Below are positions 26,195 through 35,180 of a stretch of 64,000 nt of DNA, piece after piece (position 1 is the stretch's first letter; each line of letters opens with the position of its first letter). Made by a program: the position numbers and the translations under genes. Under the pieces are notes generated by a model. The model worked only from the letters and a program-made list of their open reading frames with translations. It did no database searches and had not been told where the DNA came from. This DNA comes from Aureimonas ureilytica (GTDB taxonomy: Bacteria > Pseudomonadota > Alphaproteobacteria > Rhizobiales > Rhizobiaceae), in contig NZ_LDQA01000021.1 in NCBI RefSeq assembly GCF_001475935.1, positions 124,001-188,000 on the forward strand, written 5' to 3'.

Positions 26195-27427
26195 TCAGTC
26201 GCTGTCGGAGGCGCGCGGCTTGTCCGGTGCCGTGTTCGCCGCAGGACGGTGGCTCAGACGGCGGAGCTTGCCGCGCCAGGAGCGCAGCCGGCCATAAAGC
26301 GCCCCGTTGCTTTTCAGTCGCGCGCGCAGTTCTTCGGCGCCCTTGTCGGCCAGCGCCATGGCGTGGCCGCGCAAGGAATAGACCTCTTCCAGACGGAAGA
26401 AGGGCCGACTCAAAGCCCCCACGCTTTGCTTGTAGCTCTGGCCACCGACCGAGAAGTCGAAATAGGTGACACCCTCGCGGCAGGCCTGTTCGATGGCCAG
26501 GCTGATCATGAAGAGGCCGGGCGCGGTGTTGCGTGCGCGCTCGTCATCCATGGCGATCAGAATGCCATGGGCCACGTCCCGATGGACCAGGTTCAGCATC
26601 AGCGCCAGGCAATCGCCATCCAGTTTGAGGCCGATAACCTGCGCCGAGCCGCCGGAAAGTCCCTCGTGAGCCGCCTGCCGGTAGAACTGGCCGTAGGCCG
26701 GGCTCGACAGAATGTCGAAGCGCCCGAGTTTACGAAACCGTGCGAGCCGCAGATGCAGCAGCTCGTCCATCATGGCGTCCACCTCGGCCGGCGTTCGAGC
26801 CGCTTCGAAGCTCAGCGTGCCCAACGCCTCCAGCCGTCGCCGCGTCTTGCCCACCTGCTTGACGAAGGATGGGCGGAAGACCCTGGCCGCCAGCGTGTCG
26901 GCGGGGCCGGGTGTTGCCATGCCGGACACCGACAGCGCCGAGTCTTGAATTCCATCGACGAGCGCCAGCGGGTTGGGAATGCCGGGCACGATCTCATGCG
27001 GGATCGAATCGAGACGCAGCCGGTCCGCCTTCGGCAATGCGGCACGGACCGCCAGCCAGAGGCGCCGGGCCTCTTCGGCCGTGTAGGCGACGGGCTGGGC
27101 AAGGACCGGCGCGGTATAGTCGCATACGCCCGCGCTGAGCGGCACGATCTCCGTCAGGCCTGCCTTGCGCCTGATCGCCAGCGGCAGGAGCAGGATCGGC
27201 GCGCCGCTCGCCGCGTCGCGGAGTTCCACGATGAGAGGTTCGGACTTGTCCAGCGCCAGAAGGTGTTCCACCACCAGCGCCATCCAGCCATAGCGCTGAT
27301 GGGCGTTGCAGGCGCCCTGCGCTTCGCAGGCGAGCCAGAGATCGCGAACCGATGCGAGATCGCGGTGAAGCCATGCGACGGGTGTCACGGCGACTGGCAC
27401 GCTTGAGGGAAGGGAACGCTCATCCAT
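26195..27427 (-). CDS. GNAT-fold acyl/acetyltransferase (BioF2-like, CelD/FemAB superfamily)
   Basis: A 410-residue protein of the type often found in exopolysaccharide loci. The N-terminal region includes HQRYGWMALVVEHLLALDKSEPLIVELRD; the C-terminal GNAT domain (about 170-340) has FVKQVGKTRRRLEALG, a split HILIAMDDERARNTAPGLFMISLAIEQACREGVTYFDFSVGGQSYKQ pattern characteristic of the BioF2-like family. It probably adds an acyl group to a sugar intermediate. It overlaps the flippase gene by 8 bases at its start and is last in a three-gene operon (GT4, flippase, acyltransferase). Confidence 0.82.
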   Translation of the reverse strand: MDERSLPSSVPVAVTPVAWLHRDLASVRDLWLACEAQGACNAHQRYGWMALVVEHLLALDKSEPLIVELRDAASGAPILLLPLAIRRKAGLTEIVPLSAGVCDYTAPVLAQPVAYTAEEARRLWLAVRAALPKADRLRLDSIPHEIVPGIPNPLALVDGIQDSALSVSGMATPGPADTLAARVFRPSFVKQVGKTRRRLEALGTLSFEAARTPAEVDAMMDELLHLRLARFRKLGRFDILSSPAYGQFYRQAAHEGLSGGSAQVIGLKLDGDCLALMLNLVHRDVAHGILIAMDDERARNTAPGLFMISLAIEQACREGVTYFDFSVGGQSYKQSVGALSRPFFRLEEVYSLRGHAMALADKGAEELRARLKSNGALYGRLRSWRGKLRRLSHRPAANTAPDKPRASDSD

Positions 27428-28694
27428 GCGATCGGCCCGAGAGGAAGCGGAGGGAGAAGGGGCGGCCGGCCTCGCGCGGGGCGAGGCGACGGCTGACGGC
27501 GGTCCAGGAGAGAACGGCCACCAGAATCTCGGACGCGGCGGCCCCCGCCAGCACCCAGTCCGGCGGAGCCAGCAGAAGCAGCGCCACGATCAAGGCCATT
27601 CCGAAAGTGGCCGCGATGCCGGTCGTCAGCGCGACCGTGCCGAAATCACCCAGTGATTCCAGCGTGATGCGCGGCATGACGTAGAGCATGGTGGTGAAGT
27701 AGATCGCCCAGGAAAACAGCCCGATCAGCCAGCCGTCGGCATGGGCGAGAACGTCGGATTTCACGAAGGGCAGAACCGCCAGAACCAGCCCGCCATAGGC
27801 AAGGCCGACCAGCCCGAGCCCCAGCGTCCACAAGCCCATCAGCCGCCAGACAGCGGCATCGTCCCGCCCGACGAGACGCGCGATTTCGGGCTGCACCATA
27901 TTGGCGATGGCACCCGCCACGATGCGCAGCGGCGTGAAGAAGACGAGCACGGCCGCGATCGGCGCATAGGCGGCGGGGCCGGCGAAGCTTGCCACCAAGA
28001 GCGCCATGGCTTGGCCTTGAAGCGTCACCGTGGTCGCGCTCAGCGCCGACCAGCGCACGGAGCGCCAGAGGCCGAGCCAGCGCCGGCGCATACTGGCGCG
28101 CAGCGTGAAGCGGATCGGCCGGCGCATTCCCAAGAGCATGATGGCGACGCCGAGCGCGTTGGTCACGGCGAGCGCCAGAAAGGTCTCGTGCAGAAGGTCG
28201 CCCCCGCGCCAGACCACGAAACCCGTGGCGAGAACGCTGAAAGCCGTGAAGCCGAGATCGCTCAGTGCCACGAGGCCCGGCCGGCCCAGCGCGAAGTTGC
28301 TGACGCGCAGATGGCTGCGGAACGACCAGAATAGCACGAAGATGCCGACCGAGCCGATCTCGGTGGCGTCCCAGGCGAGCATCAGGAGAACCGTCACGAG
28401 GCTGATCGCGACCGACAGGACGAAAGCCCCCGACGCGAAGCTCACGTCATAGGCATGGGCGCGGTGACGCCCGCTTTCCCGGCCGATCCAGATCGAGGCG
28501 GGAACGGCGGTGAGCGAGCGCACATAGGTGATCGCGACGCCGCCCATGACCATGGCGAGCGCGAACAGCCCGTAGCTTTCGGCCGACAGGCGATGCAGGA
28601 GGAGGATGTTCAGGGCGAAATGAAAGGCGCTCTGCATCGCCTCGCCGCCGATCATCATCACGAGGCGGCGCGCCAGCGGGAGGAGGCGTCTCAT
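27420..28694 (-). CDS. Polysaccharide flippase-like membrane protein (Wzx/MATE-like)
   Basis: A 424-residue integral membrane protein with about 12 hydrophobic helices and short basic loops, matching the oligosaccharide flippase (MOP) superfamily. It should move lipid-linked repeat units across the inner membrane. The short N-terminal segment RLLPLARRLVMMIGGEAMQSAFHFALNILLL is typical of the first helix. The start overlaps the preceding GT4 gene by 4 bases and its stop is within the acyltransferase gene, so it is in an operon with both. Confidence 0.8.
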   Translation of the reverse strand: MRRLLPLARRLVMMIGGEAMQSAFHFALNILLLHRLSAESYGLFALAMVMGGVAITYVRSLTAVPASIWIGRESGRHRAHAYDVSFASGAFVLSVAISLVTVLLMLAWDATEIGSVGIFVLFWSFRSHLRVSNFALGRPGLVALSDLGFTAFSVLATGFVVWRGGDLLHETFLALAVTNALGVAIMLLGMRRPIRFTLRASMRRRWLGLWRSVRWSALSATTVTLQGQAMALLVASFAGPAAYAPIAAVLVFFTPLRIVAGAIANMVQPEIARLVGRDDAAVWRLMGLWTLGLGLVGLAYGGLVLAVLPFVKSDVLAHADGWLIGLFSWAIYFTTMLYVMPRITLESLGDFGTVALTTGIAATFGMALIVALLLLAPPDWVLAGAAASEILVAVLSWTAVSRRLAPREAGRPFSLRFLSGRSHG

Positions 28695-29842
28695 GCCGCG
28701 CTCCGCCTGGAAGGGGCCGACGCCTGCCGGCGTGCCAGATTGGCGCTGAGAACGCCTGTCAACGCCTCGGCCGCCGTCGCTTGGGAGAAGAGCCGCTCGA
28801 ACCGCGTGCGGCCGGCCTCAGCGAAGGCGGGGAGAGGGGAGGGGTCGGCGAGGATCGCCTCGATCCGCGCGGCGAGCGCGGCCGGATCGCCCGGCGGCAC
28901 GACCCAGCCGGTGCGCCCATCCTCCACGGTTTCGCCGAGGCCGCCAATATCGGAGACGATCGGCGGGCGGCCATAGGCCTGCGCCTCGATCGCCACGCGC
29001 CCCAGCGACTCGGGCAAACGCGAAGGAACCGCCACGATGTCGGCCCAGCGGTAATGCTCGGCCGGGTCCGGCACGAAGGGAAGCAGGCGAACGACGGAGT
29101 CCAGCCCCGCTGCCGTGATGCGCCGCTCCAGCTCGATCTCGGGCGCGCGCGTCTCGAAGGCGCTGCCGACGATGCGCACCGACAGGCGCGCGCGTAACAT
29201 CGGCGGCAGGAGGGCGAGCGCGTCGAGCAGGACTTCCTGCCCCTTGATGCGGTTGATGCGCCCCAGCATCAGAAGATGAAGCGGGCCTTCGGCGGTGGCC
29301 TTGACCGGCTGCGTGTCGGCCGCCAGCGCCACGCCATTATAGATCACGTGGCTCCGTTGGCCCGCGAGGCCGGGATAGGTGCGCTTTGTCGCCTGCGAGT
29401 TGAAGATGATCTCCGCCCCGCTCCAGCGCAGGAGGGCGCGGAGCACCTTCAACGCCCCGCCTTCGGGGATTTCGTGCACATGGATGATCGTCTTGGCCTT
29501 GAACAGGCGAGCGACCAGCGTGTGGTCGAAGACCACGGCGGTGTTGATATAGACGAGGTCGGCCGCGCGCAGCCGCTTCAGGGCGCGCCAGAGCGCGCGG
29601 GGCAGGTCGATCGCGGCGGTCGCGATCAGCTGTGGCAGCGAATGCCGGCGCAGGACCCAGAGCGGCTCGATCGCAGGCGCGAAGCCTTCCTTGCGCAGCG
29701 CCTCGGCGAGCGGCCCTTCGCGCGGGAGCACGATTTCGATCTCGGCATGGGGAAAGGCGGAACGGATCGCGCGCAGGCTCTCGATGAAGCTGCGGTCCGA
29801 CCCATAGAGCTCGTAGCCTTGATGAATGCAGGAAATGCGCAT
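28691..29842 (-). CDS. Glycosyltransferase family 4 protein
   Basis: A 383-residue GT-B enzyme beginning MRISCIHQGYELYGSDRSFIESLRAI, a GT4 acceptor-domain start with a GSDR loop. The donor domain has PLHLLMLGRINRIKGQEVLLDAL and IVAVPSRLPESLGRVAIEAQAYGRPPIV, with the retaining-enzyme EX7E pattern. The ATG at 29842 is chosen over an upstream start since the domain begins exactly there. It is the first gene of the minus-strand operon and divergent from the Wzc-like gene across about 165 AT-richer bases that probably hold both promoters. Confidence 0.88.
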   Translation of the reverse strand: MRISCIHQGYELYGSDRSFIESLRAIRSAFPHAEIEIVLPREGPLAEALRKEGFAPAIEPLWVLRRHSLPQLIATAAIDLPRALWRALKRLRAADLVYINTAVVFDHTLVARLFKAKTIIHVHEIPEGGALKVLRALLRWSGAEIIFNSQATKRTYPGLAGQRSHVIYNGVALAADTQPVKATAEGPLHLLMLGRINRIKGQEVLLDALALLPPMLRARLSVRIVGSAFETRAPEIELERRITAAGLDSVVRLLPFVPDPAEHYRWADIVAVPSRLPESLGRVAIEAQAYGRPPIVSDIGGLGETVEDGRTGWVVPPGDPAALAARIEAILADPSPLPAFAEAGRTRFERLFSQATAAEALTGVLSANLARRQASAPSRRSAA

Positions 29843-30008
29843 GGCCCATCGCCCCTGCGCCCGGCGGTCGCCCACCCGGCGCTGGTCCCCCGCCACATGC
29901 CCGAAAGGAAGGTCGGAACATGCAGCCGCAGGACAATCATAATCAGAATTTAGCCATTCCGATCTAATCCAAGAGCGGTGCAGATTGTGTGAACGACGTG
30001 GGTGGGCA

Positions 30009-32108
30009 ATGGGCGGCTGGGCTCAACTTTCGAATGATGGCGTCGAAGGCCCGTCCCACGCCGAGGATTCGTCGGTTGAACTCGGCGAACTCAAGGGAAT
30101 TCTGGTCCATCGGCGCGGCCTGATCCTCGGAACGGCGGTGCTTCTGGCCGTGTTGGCGCTCGTCTACGGTCTCGTGACGCCGCCGCTCTACAGCGCCACC
30201 GCCGAAATCCTGATCGACCCGCGCGACCGGCAGATCGTCAGCAACGCCATCAACCCGAGCACGCTGTCGCCCGATGGCGGCATCACGCAGGTCGAAAGCC
30301 AGGTCGCGGTGGTGCAGTCGAATTCCGTGCTCCTGCGCGCCATCGAAATGGCCAATCTCACCGCCGACCCTCATTTCAACCGGGTGAGTTTCCTGTCCCG
30401 CCTCAAGGCCCGGTTGCTGGGACAGCCGCTCGACGCCGAGCGTTCGAAGGACGAGGCGACGGCCCGCACGCTCGACCAGCTGCGCCGCAATCTGTCGGTC
30501 AAGCGCGCCGACAAGGTTCTGGTGATCGACGTGACGGTGACGGCGCAAGAGCCGGCAGAGGCCGCACGCCTCGCCAATATCATCGCCGATTCCTATCTCG
30601 CCGATCAGAGCGACGCCCGCGCCGACGCCTCCCGCGATGCGGCCGGTGCGCTGACGGCGCGTCTCGCCGAGCAGCGGGCCGCCGTGCAGGCGGCGGAAGA
30701 CGCGGTGGAAAAATACCGCAACGACAACAATCTGATCAGCGCCGGCGGCGTGCTCGTGTCCGATCAGGCGCTGGCCGATATCAATACGCAGCTGGCCAAT
30801 GCGCGCAACGTGACCGCCTATCAGAAGGCACGGGTGGACCAGATCCAGTCGATCATCGCCTCGGGCCGCACGCCCGACGCCACGGGCGAAGTGATGCGCT
30901 CCACGGTGATCTCCAGCCTGCGCGACCGCGAGGCCGCGCTCGACCAGCGCATTTCCGAAATGACGCTCCAGCTCGGCGCGCGCCACCCGACGCTCCAGGC
31001 CGCCCAAGCGCAGAAGGTCGGCATCGAGCGTCAGATCCGCACCGAGCTGGCTCGCATCGCCGCCTCCGCCACCGCCGACTACAATTGGGCCAAGGCGGCC
31101 GAGGACGAGTTGAAGACCCGTCAGGCGACATTGGAAAGCCAGACGCGCGCCACCGATCAGGTTCAGGTTCGCCTGCGTGAGCTGGAGAGGGACCGTGATG
31201 CCGTGCGCGAGGTCTATGCCAATTACCTCAAGCGCAGCCAGGAGGTGCGCGAGCAGTCCAATATCGACAGCACCAATGCGCGCGTGATCAGCCGGGCCAT
31301 CGTGCCGATCGACAAGAAGGGGCCGCCGACGCCGCTTCTGGCGGTGGCCGGCTTCTTCGGCGGGCTTGGCCTGGGCGCGGCGCTGGCGCTGCTGGTGGAA
31401 TACGCCTCGCCGACCGCCCTGTCGGAGCGGCAGGTGCGCCAGGCCGCCGGCGCGCCGGTTCTGGCCGTTCTCCCGGGCTCGATCCTGCGGGGTCGCCAGC
31501 CCGCCCGCGCCGGGCGCCGCGCGCGCAATCTGTCCGGCCTTCTGGGGCTGGTGCTGCGGCGGCTTTCCACCAGCCGCCGGGAGCGGCGCTCGCCGGTTTC
31601 CGTGGTGCTGCTTTGCTCGGCCGAGGCGGATGCGCGGGCGCGCGGGCGCGTGGCGAGCGAGCTGGCCGCTACGGCCGCCTCGCGCGGGGAGCGGGTGCTG
31701 CTGATCGACGCCGATCTGATGCATAGCCGCGCTCAGGGGCCGGCCGGGTTGATCGATGTTCTGTCGGGTGAAAGCCGCCTGTCGAACGCCGTGCAGGATT
31801 GCTACGACGATCAGGTCCGCTTCATGGCGATCGGCGGCGACCGGGCCGTTCTGAAGGAGCGGGACGCGCTGCGCTTCACCGAGCGGCTCTGGATGGACGC
31901 GGCCGACAGTTTCGACATCGTGGTGGTCGATGCCGGCGATCTCACGACCAATCTGCGCGCCTCCGCGCTGGTCGCCACGGCCGAGGACATTCTGGTGGTC
32001 GCCCGCCTGCGCTCGACCCCGCTGGAAGCGATCCGGGCGCAGGCGACGGCTGCCGGCGTCATGGGCCGCGATCTCTCCGGCGCGCTCGTGATCGGCGCGG
32101 GGCGCTGA
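30009..32108 (+). CDS. Exopolysaccharide copolymerase (Wzz/Wzc-like) with degenerate tyrosine-kinase domain
   Basis: A 699-residue inner-membrane protein. A Wzz domain with a first membrane helix near 40-60 (LILGTAVLLAVLALVYGLV), a long coiled-coil periplasmic part with the GNVR-type stretch, and a second helix near 440-462 (LLAVAGFFGGLGLGAALALL). The cytoplasmic C-terminus looks like a BY-kinase: VLLIDADL matches Walker A' and FDIVVVDAGD matches Walker B. However, the P-loop position reads LLCSAEADARARGRVASE with no GK[ST], and there is no C-terminal tyrosine cluster, so kinase activity is probably lost. The TTG at 29985 is an alternative start. Confidence 0.87.
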   Translation: MGGWAQLSNDGVEGPSHAEDSSVELGELKGILVHRRGLILGTAVLLAVLALVYGLVTPPLYSATAEILIDPRDRQIVSNAINPSTLSPDGGITQVESQVAVVQSNSVLLRAIEMANLTADPHFNRVSFLSRLKARLLGQPLDAERSKDEATARTLDQLRRNLSVKRADKVLVIDVTVTAQEPAEAARLANIIADSYLADQSDARADASRDAAGALTARLAEQRAAVQAAEDAVEKYRNDNNLISAGGVLVSDQALADINTQLANARNVTAYQKARVDQIQSIIASGRTPDATGEVMRSTVISSLRDREAALDQRISEMTLQLGARHPTLQAAQAQKVGIERQIRTELARIAASATADYNWAKAAEDELKTRQATLESQTRATDQVQVRLRELERDRDAVREVYANYLKRSQEVREQSNIDSTNARVISRAIVPIDKKGPPTPLLAVAGFFGGLGLGAALALLVEYASPTALSERQVRQAAGAPVLAVLPGSILRGRQPARAGRRARNLSGLLGLVLRRLSTSRRERRSPVSVVLLCSAEADARARGRVASELAATAASRGERVLLIDADLMHSRAQGPAGLIDVLSGESRLSNAVQDCYDDQVRFMAIGGDRAVLKERDALRFTERLWMDAADSFDIVVVDAGDLTTNLRASALVATAEDILVVARLRSTPLEAIRAQATAAGVMGRDLSGALVIGAGR

Positions 32109-32109
32109 C

Positions 32110-33453
32110 ATGTCGTTGCGCGGAGCGCCCTCCGCCGGCCTGCCGCGCGCAGGGCTCGGGGCGCACGCGCGCGAGGCGAGCCCTGCGCGCCTCGACCAAC
32201 TCTCGCGTTGGGGCATTCTCGCCATCGTCCTGGCGCTGTTCACCCTGTCGGGCGGCGTCCTCTGGTATGCCGGCTATAATTACGACGGGCTGATGGGCAG
32301 CGCGCTGACCAAGCTGCACCCCGCCACCTATCTGACGCTCTGTGTGCTCGGCTGGCGCGCCTGCGTCTTCGGCAATCCGTTCGGCTATCTCGCCCATGTC
32401 GGGCGGTTGCGGCCCGCGTCGCTGCTTCTGGTGCTGATCTCGCTGGGCGCGCTCGTCTCGGTGATTCTGCGCCAGCGCCCCAACATGGCCGGGCTGGTGG
32501 ACACGTTCCTCGCCGCCGGCCTCTTGGGCCTGCTTCTGGCGGACATGGACGAGCGGCTGCGCCGACAGATGGAGATGCTGCTTCACGGCGTGATGACCGT
32601 GAACGGACTGATGGCGCTGTTCGAATTCGCCACCAAGATCCTGATCTTTCCCTATCGATTCGACGGCGAGACCTTTCCGACCGATCTACGATCCGCCGCC
32701 CTTCAAGGTCACCCGCTGGTCAACGCGACGCTGACGGCCTGCTACGTGCTGGCGCTGATGAGCGGCGCGCGGCAGATGTCCACCCCGGTTCGCCTCGGCC
32801 TCATCCTTCTGCAACTGGCCGCCATGGTGGCCTTTGGCGGACGCACCGCCATCGTCACGGTTCTGGCGCTCGGCCTCACCTACGGGCTCTGGCATAGCTT
32901 CGGGATGGTTCGGCGTCGGCGCATTCATCTGATGGCGGCGGCGCTGATTCTCCTGGGGCTCTGTCTGGTGCCGGTGGCGCTGGCCGTTCTGATCTCGGGC
33001 GGCTTCTTCGACGATCTGCTCGGCCGCTTCGTGTCGGACGGCGGCAGCGCCAATGCACGCGTCGAGATGTTCGGCCTGTTCCAGCATTTTTCGCTGCCCG
33101 ATCTTCTGATCGGCCCCGATGTCGAACTTCTGGAAAGCCTTCGGCGCATTTCGGGCCTTGAATGGGGCATCGAGAATCCGATCATTCGCATGATGCTCTA
33201 TCAGGGGGCCTTCTTCATGGCTCTGATGTTCGTCGGCTTCGCCCTCTTCATGCGCGAGCTGGCGCGGGGCCGGGCGGGAAGCTGGCTGCCGATGATCGCT
33301 TGGCTGATCCTGATCAACGGTTCGGAGAGCTTGGCCTCGAAAACGACGCTCATGTCGAAATTCGCGGTGATACTTCTCTGCCTTTACCGAACAGGAGAGC
33401 GGGACCGATCGATGGTTTCCCCTCTTCAGCCCCGTCCCGTCATCAGGCGCTGA
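32110..33453 (+). CDS. Membrane protein resembling VpsF / O-antigen polymerase-ligase family
   Basis: A 447-residue protein with about ten membrane helices and a long periplasmic loop (about 180-215 and 300-350), the plan of Wzy-type polymerases and WaaL ligases. The segment LRSAALQGHPLVNATLTACYVLAL resembles the VpsF family of exopolysaccharide loci, and AFGGRTAIVTVLALGLT carries the conserved Arg after a Gly pair seen in this superfamily. It begins 1 base after the copolymerase stop, so they are co-transcribed. It probably polymerises lipid-linked repeat units in the periplasm. Confidence 0.8.
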   Translation: MSLRGAPSAGLPRAGLGAHAREASPARLDQLSRWGILAIVLALFTLSGGVLWYAGYNYDGLMGSALTKLHPATYLTLCVLGWRACVFGNPFGYLAHVGRLRPASLLLVLISLGALVSVILRQRPNMAGLVDTFLAAGLLGLLLADMDERLRRQMEMLLHGVMTVNGLMALFEFATKILIFPYRFDGETFPTDLRSAALQGHPLVNATLTACYVLALMSGARQMSTPVRLGLILLQLAAMVAFGGRTAIVTVLALGLTYGLWHSFGMVRRRRIHLMAAALILLGLCLVPVALAVLISGGFFDDLLGRFVSDGGSANARVEMFGLFQHFSLPDLLIGPDVELLESLRRISGLEWGIENPIIRMMLYQGAFFMALMFVGFALFMRELARGRAGSWLPMIAWLILINGSESLASKTTLMSKFAVILLCLYRTGERDRSMVSPLQPRPVIRR

Positions 33454-33642
33454 GCGAGATCATCGGCGTCTGCGATAGTTGGTGGAATGGCCAAGCCCTT
33501 CGATATGCTGGGCTCTCAGAAGCTGATGGCAGAAAGAATACCGCGCATGGGTGATCTTTAACCTGCTTCCGTTAGCGTCACTGATAAATCACAAGAGAGT
33601 GAGCGGATCGGAGGCTGATGCCTCGATAGCCGCTTGCTCTCG

Positions 33643-35151
33643 ATGACTTCGAACGGTGAGGAGTGGCGCCGCTTGCGGATCGTCCTGCATGTGAACGAGG
33701 CGGACCTTCGCCAGTGGCACGAGTTGCTGCTGGAGCGTCTTGCCGCGCTTCCCGGTTGCTCCGTCGAACTGGCCTTGTCGCACGGGCCATCGCACGTGCC
33801 CGCCGGAACCCATGCGCTGTTCCAGCTCGAATCCGTGCTGCACGGCCTGCCGCCTCGGCGCTTGTCCGCGCCGATCGCGCCCTCTTCCTTGGCTGCTATC
33901 TCGCGCAAGGGCGCGACACCGGCCGAGCTCGCCATCGACCTGTCGGGTGACGCGCAGCCGGACGCCGCCCGGATCTGGCGTCTGGCCTTCAACGGCGGGG
34001 CGGGGGAGGGCGGGCTGCTCGCCGCGATCCTCGCCAACGAGCCGATCCTGGCCGAGGTCGTGGAAGACGGGCGCGCGATTGCGCAAGGCCGGCTCGGGAC
34101 GGAATATCCGGGTGTCGCGCTCGCCACGTTCGAGGACGTCCTGGCCCGCGCGATCACCCTGATCACCGCCTGCGTCCAAACGGGCGGGCCGGGCGCGCTG
34201 CCGGTTCTGCCGGGCGAGGCGCCACGCGCGGCCATCGGCGCCGGGCGGCCGCTGCCTGAGCGCGCCCTGCGCGCGACTGTTGGCGCGGTGCTCCGGCGCA
34301 TCTATCGCCTGTGCTACCGCACGCCCCATTGGCGCGTCGGCTGGCGGCGCTGCGAAGGGGGCGATCTGTTCGACCTGAAGGCCCATCCGGCCTCGGGCTG
34401 GATCGATCTCAAGGACGACGGCAAGCGCTTCTATGCCGACCCCTTTCCGATCGAGGCGGACGGGGCGGTCACGCTCTTCGTCGAGGATTACGTCCATTCT
34501 CTTGGCAAGGGGCTGATCTCGGCCGTGCGCTTCGGCCCCGACGGGCCTGTTGGAGCGCCTGTGCCCGTCATGGAACAGGATTGCCACCTGTCCTATCCCT
34601 TCGTCTTCGAGCGCGAAGGCGAGATGTGGATGATCCCCGAAACCAACCAACGCGGCACGATAGAGCTGTTCCGCGCGACCGCCTTTCCGGGCGGCTGGGT
34701 GCGCGAATCCGTGCTGGTGAGCGGCCTGTCGGCCAGCGACGCGACGCTGGTGGAGAAGGACGGGTTGTTCTGGCTCTTCGCCACGGTGCGCGACGGCGGC
34801 GGGGCCTTTTCGGACGCGCTGCATCTCTGGTCCGCGCCCGATTTTCGCGGTCCCTGGACGGCTCATCCCCGCAACCCCGTGCTGATCGACATCGCCTCGG
34901 CCCGGCCCGCCGGACGCATGGTCTGGCGCGACGGCGCGCTGTGGCGGCCGGTGCAGGATTGCCGGCGGGGCTATGGCGCGGCCATGGGGCTCGCCAAGGT
35001 TCTGCGCCTCGACGCGGACGGCTTCGAGCAGAGCGTGGAAACGCTTCTCACGCCCGGCCCGCTCTGGCCCGGCCGCCGCTTGCATAGCCTGAACCGCGCT
35101 GGTTCTTTTGAGTTTATCGACGGGTCCGGGACGGCGCCGCGCTGGTCCTGA
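33643..35151 (+). CDS. Two-part protein: formyltransferase-like N-terminus, beta-propeller (inositolphosphorylceramide-glucosamine-transferase-like) C-terminus
   Basis: A 502-residue protein. Residues about 1-190 are alpha/beta (LRIVLHVNEADLRQWHELLLERL, then AIDLSGD and RIWRLAFNGGAGEGG) and faintly resemble the formyltransferase fold. Residues about 240-490 form repeated blades typical of a five-bladed propeller: RFYADPFPIEADGAVTLFVEDY, LSYPFVFEREGEMWMIPE and DATLVEKDGLFWLFATV. Proteins of this plan occur in exopolysaccharide loci, but no role is proven. A short upstream start (TTG 33634) is possible; the ATG at 33643 is preferred. It stands between the polymerase and the flavin hydroxylase. 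Confidence 0.72.
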   Translation: MTSNGEEWRRLRIVLHVNEADLRQWHELLLERLAALPGCSVELALSHGPSHVPAGTHALFQLESVLHGLPPRRLSAPIAPSSLAAISRKGATPAELAIDLSGDAQPDAARIWRLAFNGGAGEGGLLAAILANEPILAEVVEDGRAIAQGRLGTEYPGVALATFEDVLARAITLITACVQTGGPGALPVLPGEAPRAAIGAGRPLPERALRATVGAVLRRIYRLCYRTPHWRVGWRRCEGGDLFDLKAHPASGWIDLKDDGKRFYADPFPIEADGAVTLFVEDYVHSLGKGLISAVRFGPDGPVGAPVPVMEQDCHLSYPFVFEREGEMWMIPETNQRGTIELFRATAFPGGWVRESVLVSGLSASDATLVEKDGLFWLFATVRDGGGAFSDALHLWSAPDFRGPWTAHPRNPVLIDIASARPAGRMVWRDGALWRPVQDCRRGYGAAMGLAKVLRLDADGFEQSVETLLTPGPLWPGRRLHSLNRAGSFEFIDGSGTAPRWS

Positions 35152-35180
35152 CCTGGATTGTCCAACGAAGCTTGAAGCCC

